A stretch of 64,000 nucleotides of DNA from assembly GCA_963729815.1 (NCBI GenBank), contig CAVSPU010000004.1, positions 1,210,463 through 1,274,462 of the forward strand. The letters run 5' to 3'. This document shows, piece after piece, positions 1 through 7,990 of the stretch (its first letter is position 1; each line of letters opens with the position of its first letter). This stretch comes from DAHUXN01 sp963729815. Lineage in GTDB: Bacteria > Acidobacteriota > Terriglobia > Acidiferrales > UBA7541. The position numbers and the translations under genes were made by a program. Under the pieces are notes generated by a model that saw only the letters and a program-made list of their open reading frames with translations, searched no databases and was not told where the DNA came from.

Positions 1-807
1 AGCCGATCCGAGCGTCCCGATTCCTATGCGCAGCTCACGCGCGCAATCATGACCACCGACACGCGGCCAAAGTGGGCCGCGGCAAATTGCCGCATCGGTG
101 GCAAGGAAGTTCGCGTGCTCGGCTGCACGAAGGGCGCAGGAATGATCCATCCCAATATGGCTACGATGCTGGCGTTTGTCGTGACCGACGCGGCGGCCGC
201 GCCCGCTGTTCTTTCGCGCGCATTGCGCGAAGCTGTGGCGGGAACTTTCAACTCTATCACCGTCGATGGCGACACCTCGACAAACGACACTCTCGCGCTG
301 CTCGCCAATGGCGCTTCCGGCGCACCCGCAATTCGTGCGGGCACTGCCGATTACAAGAAATTTCGCGCGGCGTTGGAAGCCGTTTGCCGTTCTCTGGCGC
401 TGCAAACTGTGGCTGACGGCGAGGGCGCCCACCGCGTGGTCGAAATTGAAGTCCGCGGCGCGCAATCCGACCGCGCCGCCGATCAAATCGCGCGAACCAT
501 CGCCAATTCACCTCTCGTCAAGACGGCGCTCGCGGGCGGCGATCCCAACTGGGGGCGAATCTTGGCTGCCGCCGGCCGCGCTGGTGTGCGTTTCGACCCC
601 GGGCGCGTGGAAATTCACATGGCGGGAATTTTGATGTGCCGCAACGGCGGTGCGCGTCCGTTCGGTGAACGCGCCGCGCACCGCAAACTGCTCGCAAAGC
701 ACGTTCCAATCGTCGTCGATTTGCACGCAGGCTCCGGCCGGGCGCGCGTGTGGACGTGCGACTTCACCGGCGATTACGTCCGCATCAACGCCAGCTACCG
801 CAGCTAA
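1..807 (+). CDS. argJ: ArgJ, glutamate N-acetyltransferase/amino-acid acetyltransferase (3' part)
   Basis: Arginine biosynthesis: transfers acetyl from N-acetylornithine to glutamate, and in bifunctional forms also uses acetyl-CoA. The reading frame is open from base 1 through an AIMTTDTRPK stretch, so the true start lies before the window. The internal ATG at 49 is not the start. The autoproteolysis site is visible as KGAGMIHPNMATML, where the Thr of ATML becomes the N-terminal nucleophile of the beta chain. The C-terminus YVRINASYRS is the usual ArgJ end. Only roughly the last two thirds of the protein are present. It converges with thiI on the other strand. Confidence 0.95.
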   Translation, partial: SRSERPDSYAQLTRAIMTTDTRPKWAAANCRIGGKEVRVLGCTKGAGMIHPNMATMLAFVVTDAAAAPAVLSRALREAVAGTFNSITVDGDTSTNDTLALLANGASGAPAIRAGTADYKKFRAALEAVCRSLALQTVADGEGAHRVVEIEVRGAQSDRAADQIARTIANSPLVKTALAGGDPNWGRILAAAGRAGVRFDPGRVEIHMAGILMCRNGGARPFGERAAHRKLLAKHVPIVVDLHAGSGRARVWTCDFTGDYVRINASYRS

Positions 808-847
808 AACAGATCAAGAGAATGCAATTGGGAACGCGGCGCGTGGA

Positions 848-2101
848 CTATGCGATTGCCGCGTCTCGCTTGATCTTCGGCAAACGCGGCGGGGCTTCGG
901 TTCGTTCGACGCGTCCGGCGGCGTAGCGATAATGCTCCAGCATCGCGGAATTCACGCCCTGCTGCACAAGCTGCGGCACATCGAGTTTCGCCTCCGCGGC
1001 ATCGAGCTCGGCTACGCTCGCGTGCAGCGCCGGGCTGCGCGGCAGGAATACGGGACAACAGTCGTGAAATGGCTCGGAGGAAATATCGTAAGTTCCAATT
1101 TTTCGCGCGATCTCGATGATTTCCATCTTATCCGTTCCCACCAGCGGACGGAAAACAGGCATCTTCGCCGCCGCCTCCACAGCGACCATATTCCGCAGCG
1201 TCTGCGACGCGACCTGCGCCAGGCTGTCGCCCGTGACCAATGCCAGCGCGCGATCGCGCCGCGCCAGCACCTCCGCGATTCGCAGCATCATCCGACGATA
1301 AAGCAGCACGCGGCAACTCTCCGGCGCGTAACGCACAATTTCGCGCTGAATAGCCTCGAACGGCACGCGATAGAGCTTCGCCGTGAATTGCCACGGCACG
1401 AGTTGTTCGACAAGCCCGCGCGCCACATGCACCGAAGACTCGCCGGGCCTCGCGCCAGTTCCGTAGAAGTGCGTAAACGAAAGATGCGCGCCGCGCTTCA
1501 TCATCTGATACGCCGCCACGGCGGAATCGAATCCGCCGGAAAGCAGACACATCATTTTTCCGGCGGTGTTGGCAGGCATTCCGCCGGGGCCTGGAATTTT
1601 CCGCGCGTAGACCAGCGCAGGGCCGGAAGTGATCTCGATGCGGCAGGTAACGTCCGGATCGTTTAATTTCACGCGCACGCTGCGGCCGCTTGCTTCGAGA
1701 TGATCGAGCACATAACGCCCCACGACTTTTTCAATTTCCGAGCTGCGATGTGGAAAGGATTTATCGCTACGCCGCGCGCGTATGGCGAAAGTGGAAAACG
1801 ACAGCGGCTCGATTTCGTCCCAGGCCGCGCGGCACAAGGCTTCGAGGTCCGGTTCAACTGGCCGCGCCACAGCGTAGTAAGCCACGCCGGAAATTCGCGC
1901 CACGCGCGTTAAAACATCCTCGAGCGACGCGCCTTCCGCGAGCCGCACGACGAGGCGATCATTGGGCCGCTCGATCTTGTCGACGGGGATGCCTTCAAGA
2001 CTGGCGCGCACAGCCCGCACAAGCTGCGAGAGAAAGAAGCGCCGGTTGCGGCCCTTCAGCCACAGCTCATGGTAATGAATGACGACAGCCGGTTGTGTCA
2101 T
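848..2101 (-). CDS. thiI: ThiI, tRNA 4-thiouridine synthetase / sulfurtransferase
   Basis: Adenylates U8 of tRNA and transfers sulfur to make 4-thiouridine; it can also feed thiazole synthesis. 417 aa from ATG 2101. An N-terminal ferredoxin-like/THUMP region is followed by the PP-loop LLSGGFDSAVAAY (SGGxDS). The conserved Cys pair FHDCCPVF lies near the C-terminus. There is no rhodanese extension, so this is the short form, which relies on an external sulfur carrier. The frame is open upstream to 2215, but ATG 2101 has an AAGGAAA ribosome site about 7 nt ahead and begins at the conserved MTQPAVVIHYHELWLKGRN. Confidence 0.95.
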   Translation of the reverse strand: MTQPAVVIHYHELWLKGRNRRFFLSQLVRAVRASLEGIPVDKIERPNDRLVVRLAEGASLEDVLTRVARISGVAYYAVARPVEPDLEALCRAAWDEIEPLSFSTFAIRARRSDKSFPHRSSEIEKVVGRYVLDHLEASGRSVRVKLNDPDVTCRIEITSGPALVYARKIPGPGGMPANTAGKMMCLLSGGFDSAVAAYQMMKRGAHLSFTHFYGTGARPGESSVHVARGLVEQLVPWQFTAKLYRVPFEAIQREIVRYAPESCRVLLYRRMMLRIAEVLARRDRALALVTGDSLAQVASQTLRNMVAVEAAAKMPVFRPLVGTDKMEIIEIARKIGTYDISSEPFHDCCPVFLPRSPALHASVAELDAAEAKLDVPQLVQQGVNSAMLEHYRYAAGRVERTEAPPRLPKIKRDAAIA

Positions 2102-2385
2102 AGTCCAAATTTCCTTGCGCACTGCCTTTGCGTCAGTATAGCAGTCAAAGAACCACTGCGTTACATCCTCGTGCCGCCCGCTCCTCCAAATGGCCGCCTG
2201 TTCCGTGTGTCGCACTTGTTCCTAACCGTATCGATACACACGTCCACGGAACGAGACTTTTCTTGACTCGGAGGGTTACAATCCCCGGCACTGAAATGTG
2301 CCCTCTGCGGGTTACGTGCCTTGCGACCCTCCGCGGAAAAGGCGCATCTAAGGACTGCGAAGGATGTTGTAAGGGGGAGGGTCCG

Positions 2386-2655
2386 ATGTGGATCCGCCGG
2401 GATTGGGACGATTTCTTCAACCGCATCCGCAAGCGCGGCACGGCGGTGCATCCGCCGCGGCCGGTGGATCGCTCGGCGCGCAACCGGCTGGTCCCCGCCG
2501 AGGGCTATAGCCTTGCGGAACTTGACGATGCGGGACTGAGCCTGGAACAGGCCGAAGTGCTGGGTTTGCCGGTGGACGCGCTTCGGGTGGGCAGCGACCA
2601 GGCCAACGTGACCGCTCTGCAGATGTTTCTGCGCGCCAGCCGCACCCGCTACTAG
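2386..2655 (+). CDS. Small protein with ribosomal L13e-like domain
   Basis: 89 aa starting at ATG 2386 directly after an excellent AAGGGGGAGG ribosome site; the open frame extends further upstream but without start signals. The core YSLAELDDAGLSLEQAEVLG, followed by LPVD and a downstream LRVGS stretch, resembles the eukaryotic/archaeal ribosomal protein L13e segment (FTLEELKxAGL...A..LGI.VD.RR). Small bacterial proteins with this domain exist; their function is not established. No signal peptide or membrane segment. It stands alone between thiI (divergent) and the next small gene. Domain assignment is by motif recognition only. Confidence 0.75.
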   Translation: MWIRRDWDDFFNRIRKRGTAVHPPRPVDRSARNRLVPAEGYSLAELDDAGLSLEQAEVLGLPVDALRVGSDQANVTALQMFLRASRTRY

Positions 2656-2694
2656 GCGTCTTTCTTCTTTCGCTCAATAAAGGTACACGTACTC

Positions 2695-2722
2695 TTGACG
2701 TCGCGACCGAAATCGGTAAACT
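2695..2722 (+). promoter_or_regulatory. Sigma-70 type promoter ahead of the 100-aa gene
   Basis: TTGACG at 2695-2700 and TAAACT at 2717-2722 with a 16-nt spacer. Transcription would start about 6-8 nt before the ATG at 2736, giving an almost leaderless mRNA. Confidence 0.5.
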
Positions 2723-2735
2723 GCCTTTTCGCACT

Positions 2736-3038
2736 ATGGCGACACAACCCAATCCGGCAACGTTTCAAGCGGCGCTGGACGACCCGCTACGGGAGCTCGA
2801 GTTCCCCCAGCGGGAGGCGGCCTTTTTTTATGGCCTCTTCCTGCGCGGCCATTCCGCCGAAGAGCTTCGCCGCGACATTGAGGTTCCCGCCGCTGTGCTG
2901 GTGAAGTGGGACCGCGAGGCCACGCGCCAACCCGAACAGCGCGTTGTCTTTCAGCGCATGCTTGAGTATCGCCGCCACGTCCTGGCGATCTTCGATTCCC
3001 TCATCGGCTTCGACGCCAAGACGCAGCGCCTGCAGTAG
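2736..3038 (+). CDS. Conserved-looking hypothetical protein (100 aa)
   Basis: Not recognised as a named family. It is a soluble, charged protein with no signal peptide or membrane helix. The middle, HSAEELRRDIEVPAAVLVKW, is compatible with a helix-turn-helix-like arrangement (an AEELRRDI-turn-PAAVLVKW layout), so a small DNA-binding role is possible but unproven. A good promoter (TTGACG-16-TAAACT) sits just before the start codon and there is no strong ribosome site, which points to leaderless or short-leader expression. Codon use is like that of the neighbours. Confidence 0.6.
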   Translation: MATQPNPATFQAALDDPLRELEFPQREAAFFYGLFLRGHSAEELRRDIEVPAAVLVKWDREATRQPEQRVVFQRMLEYRRHVLAIFDSLIGFDAKTQRLQ

Positions 3039-3352
3039 ATTCCCTCTCGTTTCAACTTTCGTTCACAAAAAGCGGGTGGTGACTCAATTTCCGCTTACCG
3101 CGTTTACCGGGACTCTGGCCATAAGTCACGAGTGGCCGTCCATTCGTTAGCAAAGACACATGGCTGCTCGCGCAGCGCGCCATCCGCACTGCCCATGGTG
3201 CACTAGCTTGTCAGCCGTGTGCTTCAATACTGATCGTGCCAGCGTACACATCTGCTCCCGCCCTTAGGCGGTCAGCCGAGTAACCGATAGTTGTTATCCA
3301 TCGCCTCGATACCGCGACTTGTATTACGTTGTTCTCTTCTTGCTAATGTCTG
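3039..3352. other. Gene-free stretch
   Basis: About 310 bases between the small hypothetical and the convergent DUF899 gene. No credible coding frame, tRNA or clear terminator was recognised. Confidence 0.5.
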
Positions 3353-4156
3353 TCATGCTTTCGCCTCTGCGTCGCGCCTTCGCAAGGCGGCTCCTTGAGG
3401 ATCGGTGATTATATCGACCCACTTCGGGTCAGGCGAGGCCGCAGCGTCGTAGTTGTCGTGCCAGTTCCACCACTTGTATGGCGGGGCCTGGGGATAACCC
3501 TCTGGCGAGTCCTCCCAAGTCTCCTGACGACCGAGCGCCGTCATATCGAGGTAGCTCCAGGTGGTCCCCATCGCCTCGTCGCCGCGGTTGTTGATGAAGT
3601 ATGTGCGGAAGACCTTGTCTCCGTCGCGGATAAACGCATTATGGCCGTGCCACTCGTCCACGCCGAAGTCTTTGTCGAAGCTGTCTGTCATGGTGTACCA
3701 CGGCATCTTCCAACCCATTCGTGCCTTCAGCCGCTCGATGTCCTTCTGTGGCGCACGCGAGGCCCAGGCGAGCGTAGTGTCGCGGACGTTGAGGTGGGAC
3801 AGGTGGCTGACCTGGTCCCCGCCGAGGGAGCAACCGCGGCAGGCGTGGTCGGGCCAGCCGAACACCCCGGGCTCAAAAAAGGCGCGATAGACGATCAACT
3901 GCCGGCGGCCCTCGAATAAATCGAGCAGGTTCACCTTGCCCGTGGGCCCCTCGAATGCGTACGTCCCCTCGAGGGCCATCCAAGGCATCCGGCGGCGCTC
4001 TGCGGCCAGCGCATCACGAGCACGGGTCAACTCCTTCTCCTTAACGAGCAGCTGCTGGCGTGCAGCTTCCCACTCCTGCGCCGATACGATCGGGGGCGTG
4101 TTCTTTGGGAGGTGTCCTTTTGGGTTCTCCATGTCTCTCTTCGGGCCTGTTGCCAT
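3353..4156 (-). CDS. DUF899 family thioredoxin-like protein
   Basis: 267 aa. DUF899 proteins have a thioredoxin-like fold; the biochemical role is unsettled. Family marks seen: YRAFFEPGVFGWPDHACRGC with the CxxC-like cysteine region, the GGDQVSHLSHLN segment, W(Y)TMTDSFDKDFGVDEWHG and the aromatic C-terminal part WKWWNWHD-like. The N-terminal third has a helical, charged LLVKEKELTRARDAL segment typical of the family. Start chosen at ATG 4156 because AAAGGAG lies 8 nt upstream; the frame is open further to 4264 without signals. Monocistronic, convergent with the gene before it. Confidence 0.85.
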   Translation of the reverse strand: MATGPKRDMENPKGHLPKNTPPIVSAQEWEAARQQLLVKEKELTRARDALAAERRRMPWMALEGTYAFEGPTGKVNLLDLFEGRRQLIVYRAFFEPGVFGWPDHACRGCSLGGDQVSHLSHLNVRDTTLAWASRAPQKDIERLKARMGWKMPWYTMTDSFDKDFGVDEWHGHNAFIRDGDKVFRTYFINNRGDEAMGTTWSYLDMTALGRQETWEDSPEGYPQAPPYKWWNWHDNYDAAASPDPKWVDIITDPQGAALRRRDAEAKA

Positions 4157-4588
4157 TTTATATCTCCTTTGTTTTCTGAAGCAGACCGCGACCACTCGGC
4201 CTAAAAACTTTTCTAATCTTGCCGATGCACAGGGCCAGAATTCCTCCCGTGGACGCCGCTCCAACGGTCATGACTGCTGCACTTGCGATACATGCTGGAC
4301 ACATATTTCCCTCCTCTGAACTTCTAAGCAGGGGCATGGAAGAAGACTATCCGGTAATCACGGAAGAAGACTATCCGGTAATCGCGGTATTCGCCCACGC
4401 CTCAGTGAGCCCGAGGTGCTTCGGCTCGCTACGGCATTCGCTCGTGAAATTTCAAGGGGAGGTCAAGGGCCCCGCGGATTCTAGCGGATGACGGGCAACT
4501 CGGAAGTAATCCACTTGCCTGGTTAGTCGGATTACCGGAACCCAACTCCCCACGTCAAACTGAGTCGCCACGCAAAAAGCGTGATTCC
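4157..4588. other. Intergenic region with a 24-bp tandem duplication
   Basis: Over 400 bases between the DUF899 start and the rpmH promoter. It holds a perfect-but-one 24-bp tandem repeat (4338-4361 and 4362-4385). No coding frame with start signals was recognised. Confidence 0.5.
4338..4385. repeat. 24-bp tandem repeat, two copies
   Basis: The unit beginning GGAAGAAGACTATCCGGTAA occurs twice head to tail with one mismatch near its end (AC versus GC). Non-coding. Confidence 0.85.
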
Positions 4589-4617
4589 TTGACCACTGTA
4601 AGAGGGTCGAATACACT
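4589..4617 (+). promoter_or_regulatory. Promoter of the rpmH-rnpA-yidD-yidC cluster
   Basis: TTGACC (4589-4594), 17-nt spacer, TACACT (4612-4617). It predicts a leader of roughly 90 nt before rpmH. Confidence 0.6.
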
Positions 4618-4714
4618 AGCTGTTTGACTTGAATCAGTTGGAGCGAGCAGAGGCGCGCGCTCCCTCGAATGAGACGATACGGGCGCGGGAAAGCGCCTTG
4701 TAAGGAGAAGATCG

Positions 4715-4855
4715 TTGCCGAAGCGCACTTTTCAACCGCATGTTCGCCGCCGCCACAAGAAGCACGGGTTCCGCGCGCGAATGAAGACCAAAGGTGGACA
4801 GAAAGTCCTTGCCCGACGCCGCAAAAAAGGACGCCACAGCCTTACACGCGTCTGA
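4715..4855 (+). CDS. rpmH: Ribosomal protein bL34
   Basis: 46 aa, easily missed because of its size and its TTG start. Translation gives the standard L34 sequence: it opens PKRTFQPHVRRRHKKHGFR, continues ARMKTKGGQKVLARRRKKGR and ends HSLTRV. A TAAGGAG ribosome site lies just upstream of the TTG (4715-4717). First gene of the classic rpmH-rnpA-yidD-yidC cluster often found near the replication origin. No dnaA is next to it here. Confidence 0.95.
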   Translation: MPKRTFQPHVRRRHKKHGFRARMKTKGGQKVLARRRKKGRHSLTRV

Positions 4856-5252
4856 GCCTCCGAAGACCCGCGCACAGAATGGCGACGAAGCGCCTGCGCG
4901 TGTCCGCCAAAATTTGCCGCGCGAATGGCGGCTGGTGCGGCGAGCCGAATACGAAGCGGTGTACCGCGGCGGCCGGCGGAGATCGAACCAAACTTTCGCG
5001 ATTTTCGTGCGGCCGAATGGATTCACACGCAACAGGTTCGGCATGAGCGTCAAGAAAGCGCTGGGCAACGCGGTGGTGCGCAATCGAATCCGAAGGCGCA
5101 TCCGGGAAATATTGCGGCTACATCGCGAAGAGATGGCCGCGGGATGGGACGTTGTGATACATCCAAGTAAATCCGTGGCGACGCTGAAGTTCACGAAGAT
5201 CGAAGCGGAGCTTCTGTCGCTCATGCCGCGCGAGAAGCGAGCGGCAGAGTGA
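4794..5252 (+). CDS. rnpA: RnpA, protein component of ribonuclease P
   Basis: Binds RNase P RNA and helps mature tRNA 5' ends. Conserved parts: LPREWRLVRRAEYEAVYRGG at the domain start, then the RNR box ...KKALGNAVVRNRIRRRIREI. The start is unresolved. GTG 4794 (152 aa) overlaps rpmH by 62 nt in another frame; TTG 4809 overlaps by 47 nt. TTG 4914 avoids overlap and gives a 112-aa protein of ordinary length beginning at the conserved LPREW, though without a good ribosome site. The stop overlaps the GTG of yidD by 4 nt (GTGA). Confidence 0.9.
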   Translation: MDRKSLPDAAKKDATALHASEPPKTRAQNGDEAPARVRQNLPREWRLVRRAEYEAVYRGGRRRSNQTFAIFVRPNGFTRNRFGMSVKKALGNAVVRNRIRRRIREILRLHREEMAAGWDVVIHPSKSVATLKFTKIEAELLSLMPREKRAAE

Positions 5253-5569
5253 ATCTGAGCCGCGCCGGAGGAAGGCTCGCGCTTTTTTTCGTGCGCGCGT
5301 ATCAGATTTTCCTGGGACCTTTCTTTGGCGGCGGCTGCAAGTTTGAACCCTCCTGTTCGCATTACACCCACGAAGCAATCGAACGCTTTGGCGCGCGCCG
5401 CGGCACATTGCTGGGAATAAAGCGACTGCTCCGCTGCCGGCCGTTTTCGCCGGGCGGATACGATCCCGTGCCGGAGAACTGGCCGAGTAAGAGCATTAAC
5501 GATGGCTTGCGTCGCGCGAGCGCGACGGCCCGTTCGCTGAAACGCGAATCGCACGGAGTTGCGCGTTGA
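5249..5569 (+). CDS. yidD: YidD, membrane protein insertion efficiency factor
   Basis: 106 aa. A membrane-associated helper of YidC/Sec insertion. Hallmarks: the hydrophobic/amphipathic N-terminus LALFFVRAYQIFLGPFFGGG, the cysteine-rich CKFEPSCSHY, then RLLRCRPFSPGGYDPVP. GTG start shares GTGA with the rnpA stop; its own stop overlaps the possible TTG start of yidC. Tight coupling within the cluster. The C-terminal ~25 residues are variable and basic. Confidence 0.95.
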   Translation: MNLSRAGGRLALFFVRAYQIFLGPFFGGGCKFEPSCSHYTHEAIERFGARRGTLLGIKRLLRCRPFSPGGYDPVPENWPSKSINDGLRRASATARSLKRESHGVAR

Positions 5570-7347
5570 GCATGAGCGACGAGCAACGAATGGGCTTGGC
5601 CATCATTTTGATGGCCGCCGTCCTGCTGTTGTGGTCGAGATTCTTCAAGCCGCCCGTTCCGCAGAAACCTCCTGAGGCGAATCCTTCCGCGAACGTGCAG
5701 CAGCCTGCTCCCGGCCAACCCGCGCCGAGCGCTATCGCTGCCGGTTCGCAAATCGCTCCTGCAACTTCCGGCGGCGAAGCCGGACAGGCCACGATTCCCG
5801 TGAACGAAGCGAAGGGCGAAGAGACGATCGTAGTCCAGAGCGGGCTCTATCGCGTGGAACTCTCCAATCGCGGCGGTGTTGTGCGCAGTTGGAAGCTCGA
5901 CAAATATCGCAACAACGAAAATCCGCCGAAGCCGCTCGAGCTGGTGAATTTCGAGGTGGCGAAGCAACTCAATGCGTGGCCGCTGTCGATTTGGCTGGAC
6001 GATCCGAAACTGGCCGCAGCGGCGAATTCGGGTTTGTACGTTGTCACGCAAGGCACCGCTGCTCCGAGTTCCGGACAGTCAAAAACGGCCACGGAAAACG
6101 CGTTGCCGGACGGCACGACGCTGCAGGCGCCGGCCGAAATCGATTTCGAGTGGAGCAACGGGCATCTCCACATCGTGAAAGAACTCAAGTTTGCCAAGGA
6201 TTATCAAGTCGAGCTGGACGTCTCCGCTTCGTACGACAAGCGCCCGATACCGTTTGGCGTTTCGTGGCGCGGCGGATTCGGCGATCAATCGGTTCCCAGC
6301 GCGGCGGCGCTCACGGAGGTGTTTTACAGCGAGAACGAAAAGGTCACCGCGCTGACATACAAGAAGCTCGGCGTCAAGGACCACCCCGAAGTGCCTGTGC
6401 AGGTTTCGGGCTACATGGACGCCACGGGCATCGAGGACACATTCTTCACCGCGGCCTTTCTGTCGAACCAGCCGGGAATAACTCTGTGGGACTGGACGCA
6501 ACATTACAGCGTTACGGAAGACGGGAAAACGACGGTGCAGCCAGTCGTGGAAATGGCCGCCGGGCCGCAGGCGCCCGGAGCGTGGAACACGCGGCTATAC
6601 GTTGGGCCGAAGAAGTTTGCGGACCTGGACCATTTGAATCCGCCTCTGACCGGGCTGGTGCAGTACGGCTACACGGGCTTCATCGCCAAGCCCTTGCTGT
6701 GGATTCTGAATTGGATTTACAAGTACGTGCCGAATTACGGCTGGGCGATTGTGCTCCTCACCATCGTCATCAACATGGCTCTTTTTCCGCTGAAGGTGAA
6801 GAGCTGGCATTCGACCAAGCGAATGCAGAAGGCCATGCCTCGGATCAAAGCGCTGCAGGAAAAATACAAGAAATATTCCATGCGTGATCCACGGCGCCGC
6901 GAAATGCAGGAAGAAATGTCTGCAATTTACAAGGAAGAGGGCGCGAATCCGATTGCCGGATGCCTGCCGCAACTTATCCAGATGCCGATCTGGTTTGCGC
7001 TGTATCGCATGCTGCAGTATTCGATCGAGCTACGCCACGCGCCCTGGTTTGGATGGATTCACGATCTTTCCGCGCGCGATCCCTATTACATCCTGCCGAT
7101 ATTAATGACCGCGGCGATGTATTTCATGACCAAGATGACACCGCAGCCGACCGTCGATCCCGCGCAGCAGAAAATGATGGCTCTCATGCCGCTGGCGTTC
7201 GGCTTCTTTTTCTTTCTTTATTCGAGCGGCCTGGTTCTTTACATTTTTACGAGCAGCATAGTCGGCATCGCGCAGCAATTGTATTTGAATAAGAACGACC
7301 CCCTTCCCTCCCGAAGCCCCTTCAAGAATAAGCCGCTGAAAGCGTAG
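5566..7347 (+). CDS. yidC: YidC membrane protein insertase
   Basis: 593 aa. Inserts and folds inner-membrane proteins, alone or with SecYEG. Layout: N-terminal membrane anchor (about residues 8-25), a Pro/Ala-rich linker, a large periplasmic P1 beta domain (to about residue 365), then the conserved five-helix core with NYGWAIVLLTIVINMALFPL and GCLPQLIQMPIWFALYRML, ending in a basic tail. This is the long Gram-negative form. Start could be TTG 5566 (TTGA overlap with yidD) or ATG 5572, giving MSDEQRMGLAIILMAA. The usual downstream jag/mnmE genes are absent; a convergent gene follows. Confidence 0.95.
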   Translation: MSMSDEQRMGLAIILMAAVLLLWSRFFKPPVPQKPPEANPSANVQQPAPGQPAPSAIAAGSQIAPATSGGEAGQATIPVNEAKGEETIVVQSGLYRVELSNRGGVVRSWKLDKYRNNENPPKPLELVNFEVAKQLNAWPLSIWLDDPKLAAAANSGLYVVTQGTAAPSSGQSKTATENALPDGTTLQAPAEIDFEWSNGHLHIVKELKFAKDYQVELDVSASYDKRPIPFGVSWRGGFGDQSVPSAAALTEVFYSENEKVTALTYKKLGVKDHPEVPVQVSGYMDATGIEDTFFTAAFLSNQPGITLWDWTQHYSVTEDGKTTVQPVVEMAAGPQAPGAWNTRLYVGPKKFADLDHLNPPLTGLVQYGYTGFIAKPLLWILNWIYKYVPNYGWAIVLLTIVINMALFPLKVKSWHSTKRMQKAMPRIKALQEKYKKYSMRDPRRREMQEEMSAIYKEEGANPIAGCLPQLIQMPIWFALYRMLQYSIELRHAPWFGWIHDLSARDPYYILPILMTAAMYFMTKMTPQPTVDPAQQKMMALMPLAFGFFFFLYSSGLVLYIFTSSIVGIAQQLYLNKNDPLPSRSPFKNKPLKA

Positions 7348-7393
7348 AACCGCACTACCAGTCTGTTCAAATTTCGGCCAGATTCTCTCTTCT

Positions 7394-7990
7394 TCAGGGC
7401 AGATCGAGGAGATAGCCGCCTTTGCCGACATTGAAGCAGCGCGTGCGGCTAAGCTGATCGCTCTTGCCGGCGCATTCGTGAATGTGCCCGCAGAAAAGCA
7501 CCTCGGGTTGCTCTCGCTCGATCCATGCGCGCAGAGCAGTGCTGCCGCCATGTTTGCCGGGAGCGAATTCGTCGAGCTTGGTGCCATGCGGCGGCACATG
7601 CGCGACGAGATAGAGCGGCGAGAGCCCGCGAAACATTTCCAGCGCTTCCGCAATTTGCTCTTCCGTGTATTCACCGGGAGTGTTGAACGGGGTGGGATTG
7701 CTGTAGCCGAGGCCGGCCCAGTGCGTTGCACCGAGTTCGCGAACTTTACGGTGAAAATCGACGAGGCCGAAACGTGCGCATAGTTCCTGAATGTCGGCGG
7801 CGCTTTCATGGTTGCCGGGAATCACCCAAACGCGTTCGCCGTACGCCTGAAGCAGCCGGCCGCAGCGATCAAGTCCGCGGCGGAACGTGGCAAGATCGCC
7901 CGCTGCAATATATATGTCGGCGGGTTGAGCCAGACACTTTTCCAGCGACTTCAAATCACCGTGAATGTCGCTGAAAATTTGAATCTTCAT
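7394..7990 (-). CDS. Calcineurin-like metallophosphoesterase
   Basis: 198 aa, predicted cytosolic phosphoesterase of unknown substrate. The five metal-binding blocks are present in order: DIHGD, AAGDLA, IPGNHES, VAHVPPHG and FCGHIH. It lies downstream of the YdjM-like gene with a 4-nt ATGA overlap (7987-7990), so the two are co-translated. Confidence 0.85.
   Translation of the reverse strand: MKIQIFSDIHGDLKSLEKCLAQPADIYIAAGDLATFRRGLDRCGRLLQAYGERVWVIPGNHESAADIQELCARFGLVDFHRKVRELGATHWAGLGYSNPTPFNTPGEYTEEQIAEALEMFRGLSPLYLVAHVPPHGTKLDEFAPGKHGGSTALRAWIEREQPEVLFCGHIHECAGKSDQLSRTRCFNVGKGGYLLDLP

Noticed and set aside
650..1666. Long plus-strand reading frame (338 codons)
   Set aside because: Antisense to thiI and overlapping argJ; arginine/histidine-rich shadow translation without family features.
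5889..6887. Long plus-strand frame inside yidC
   Set aside because: Out-of-frame shadow of YidC, which has conserved sequence throughout.
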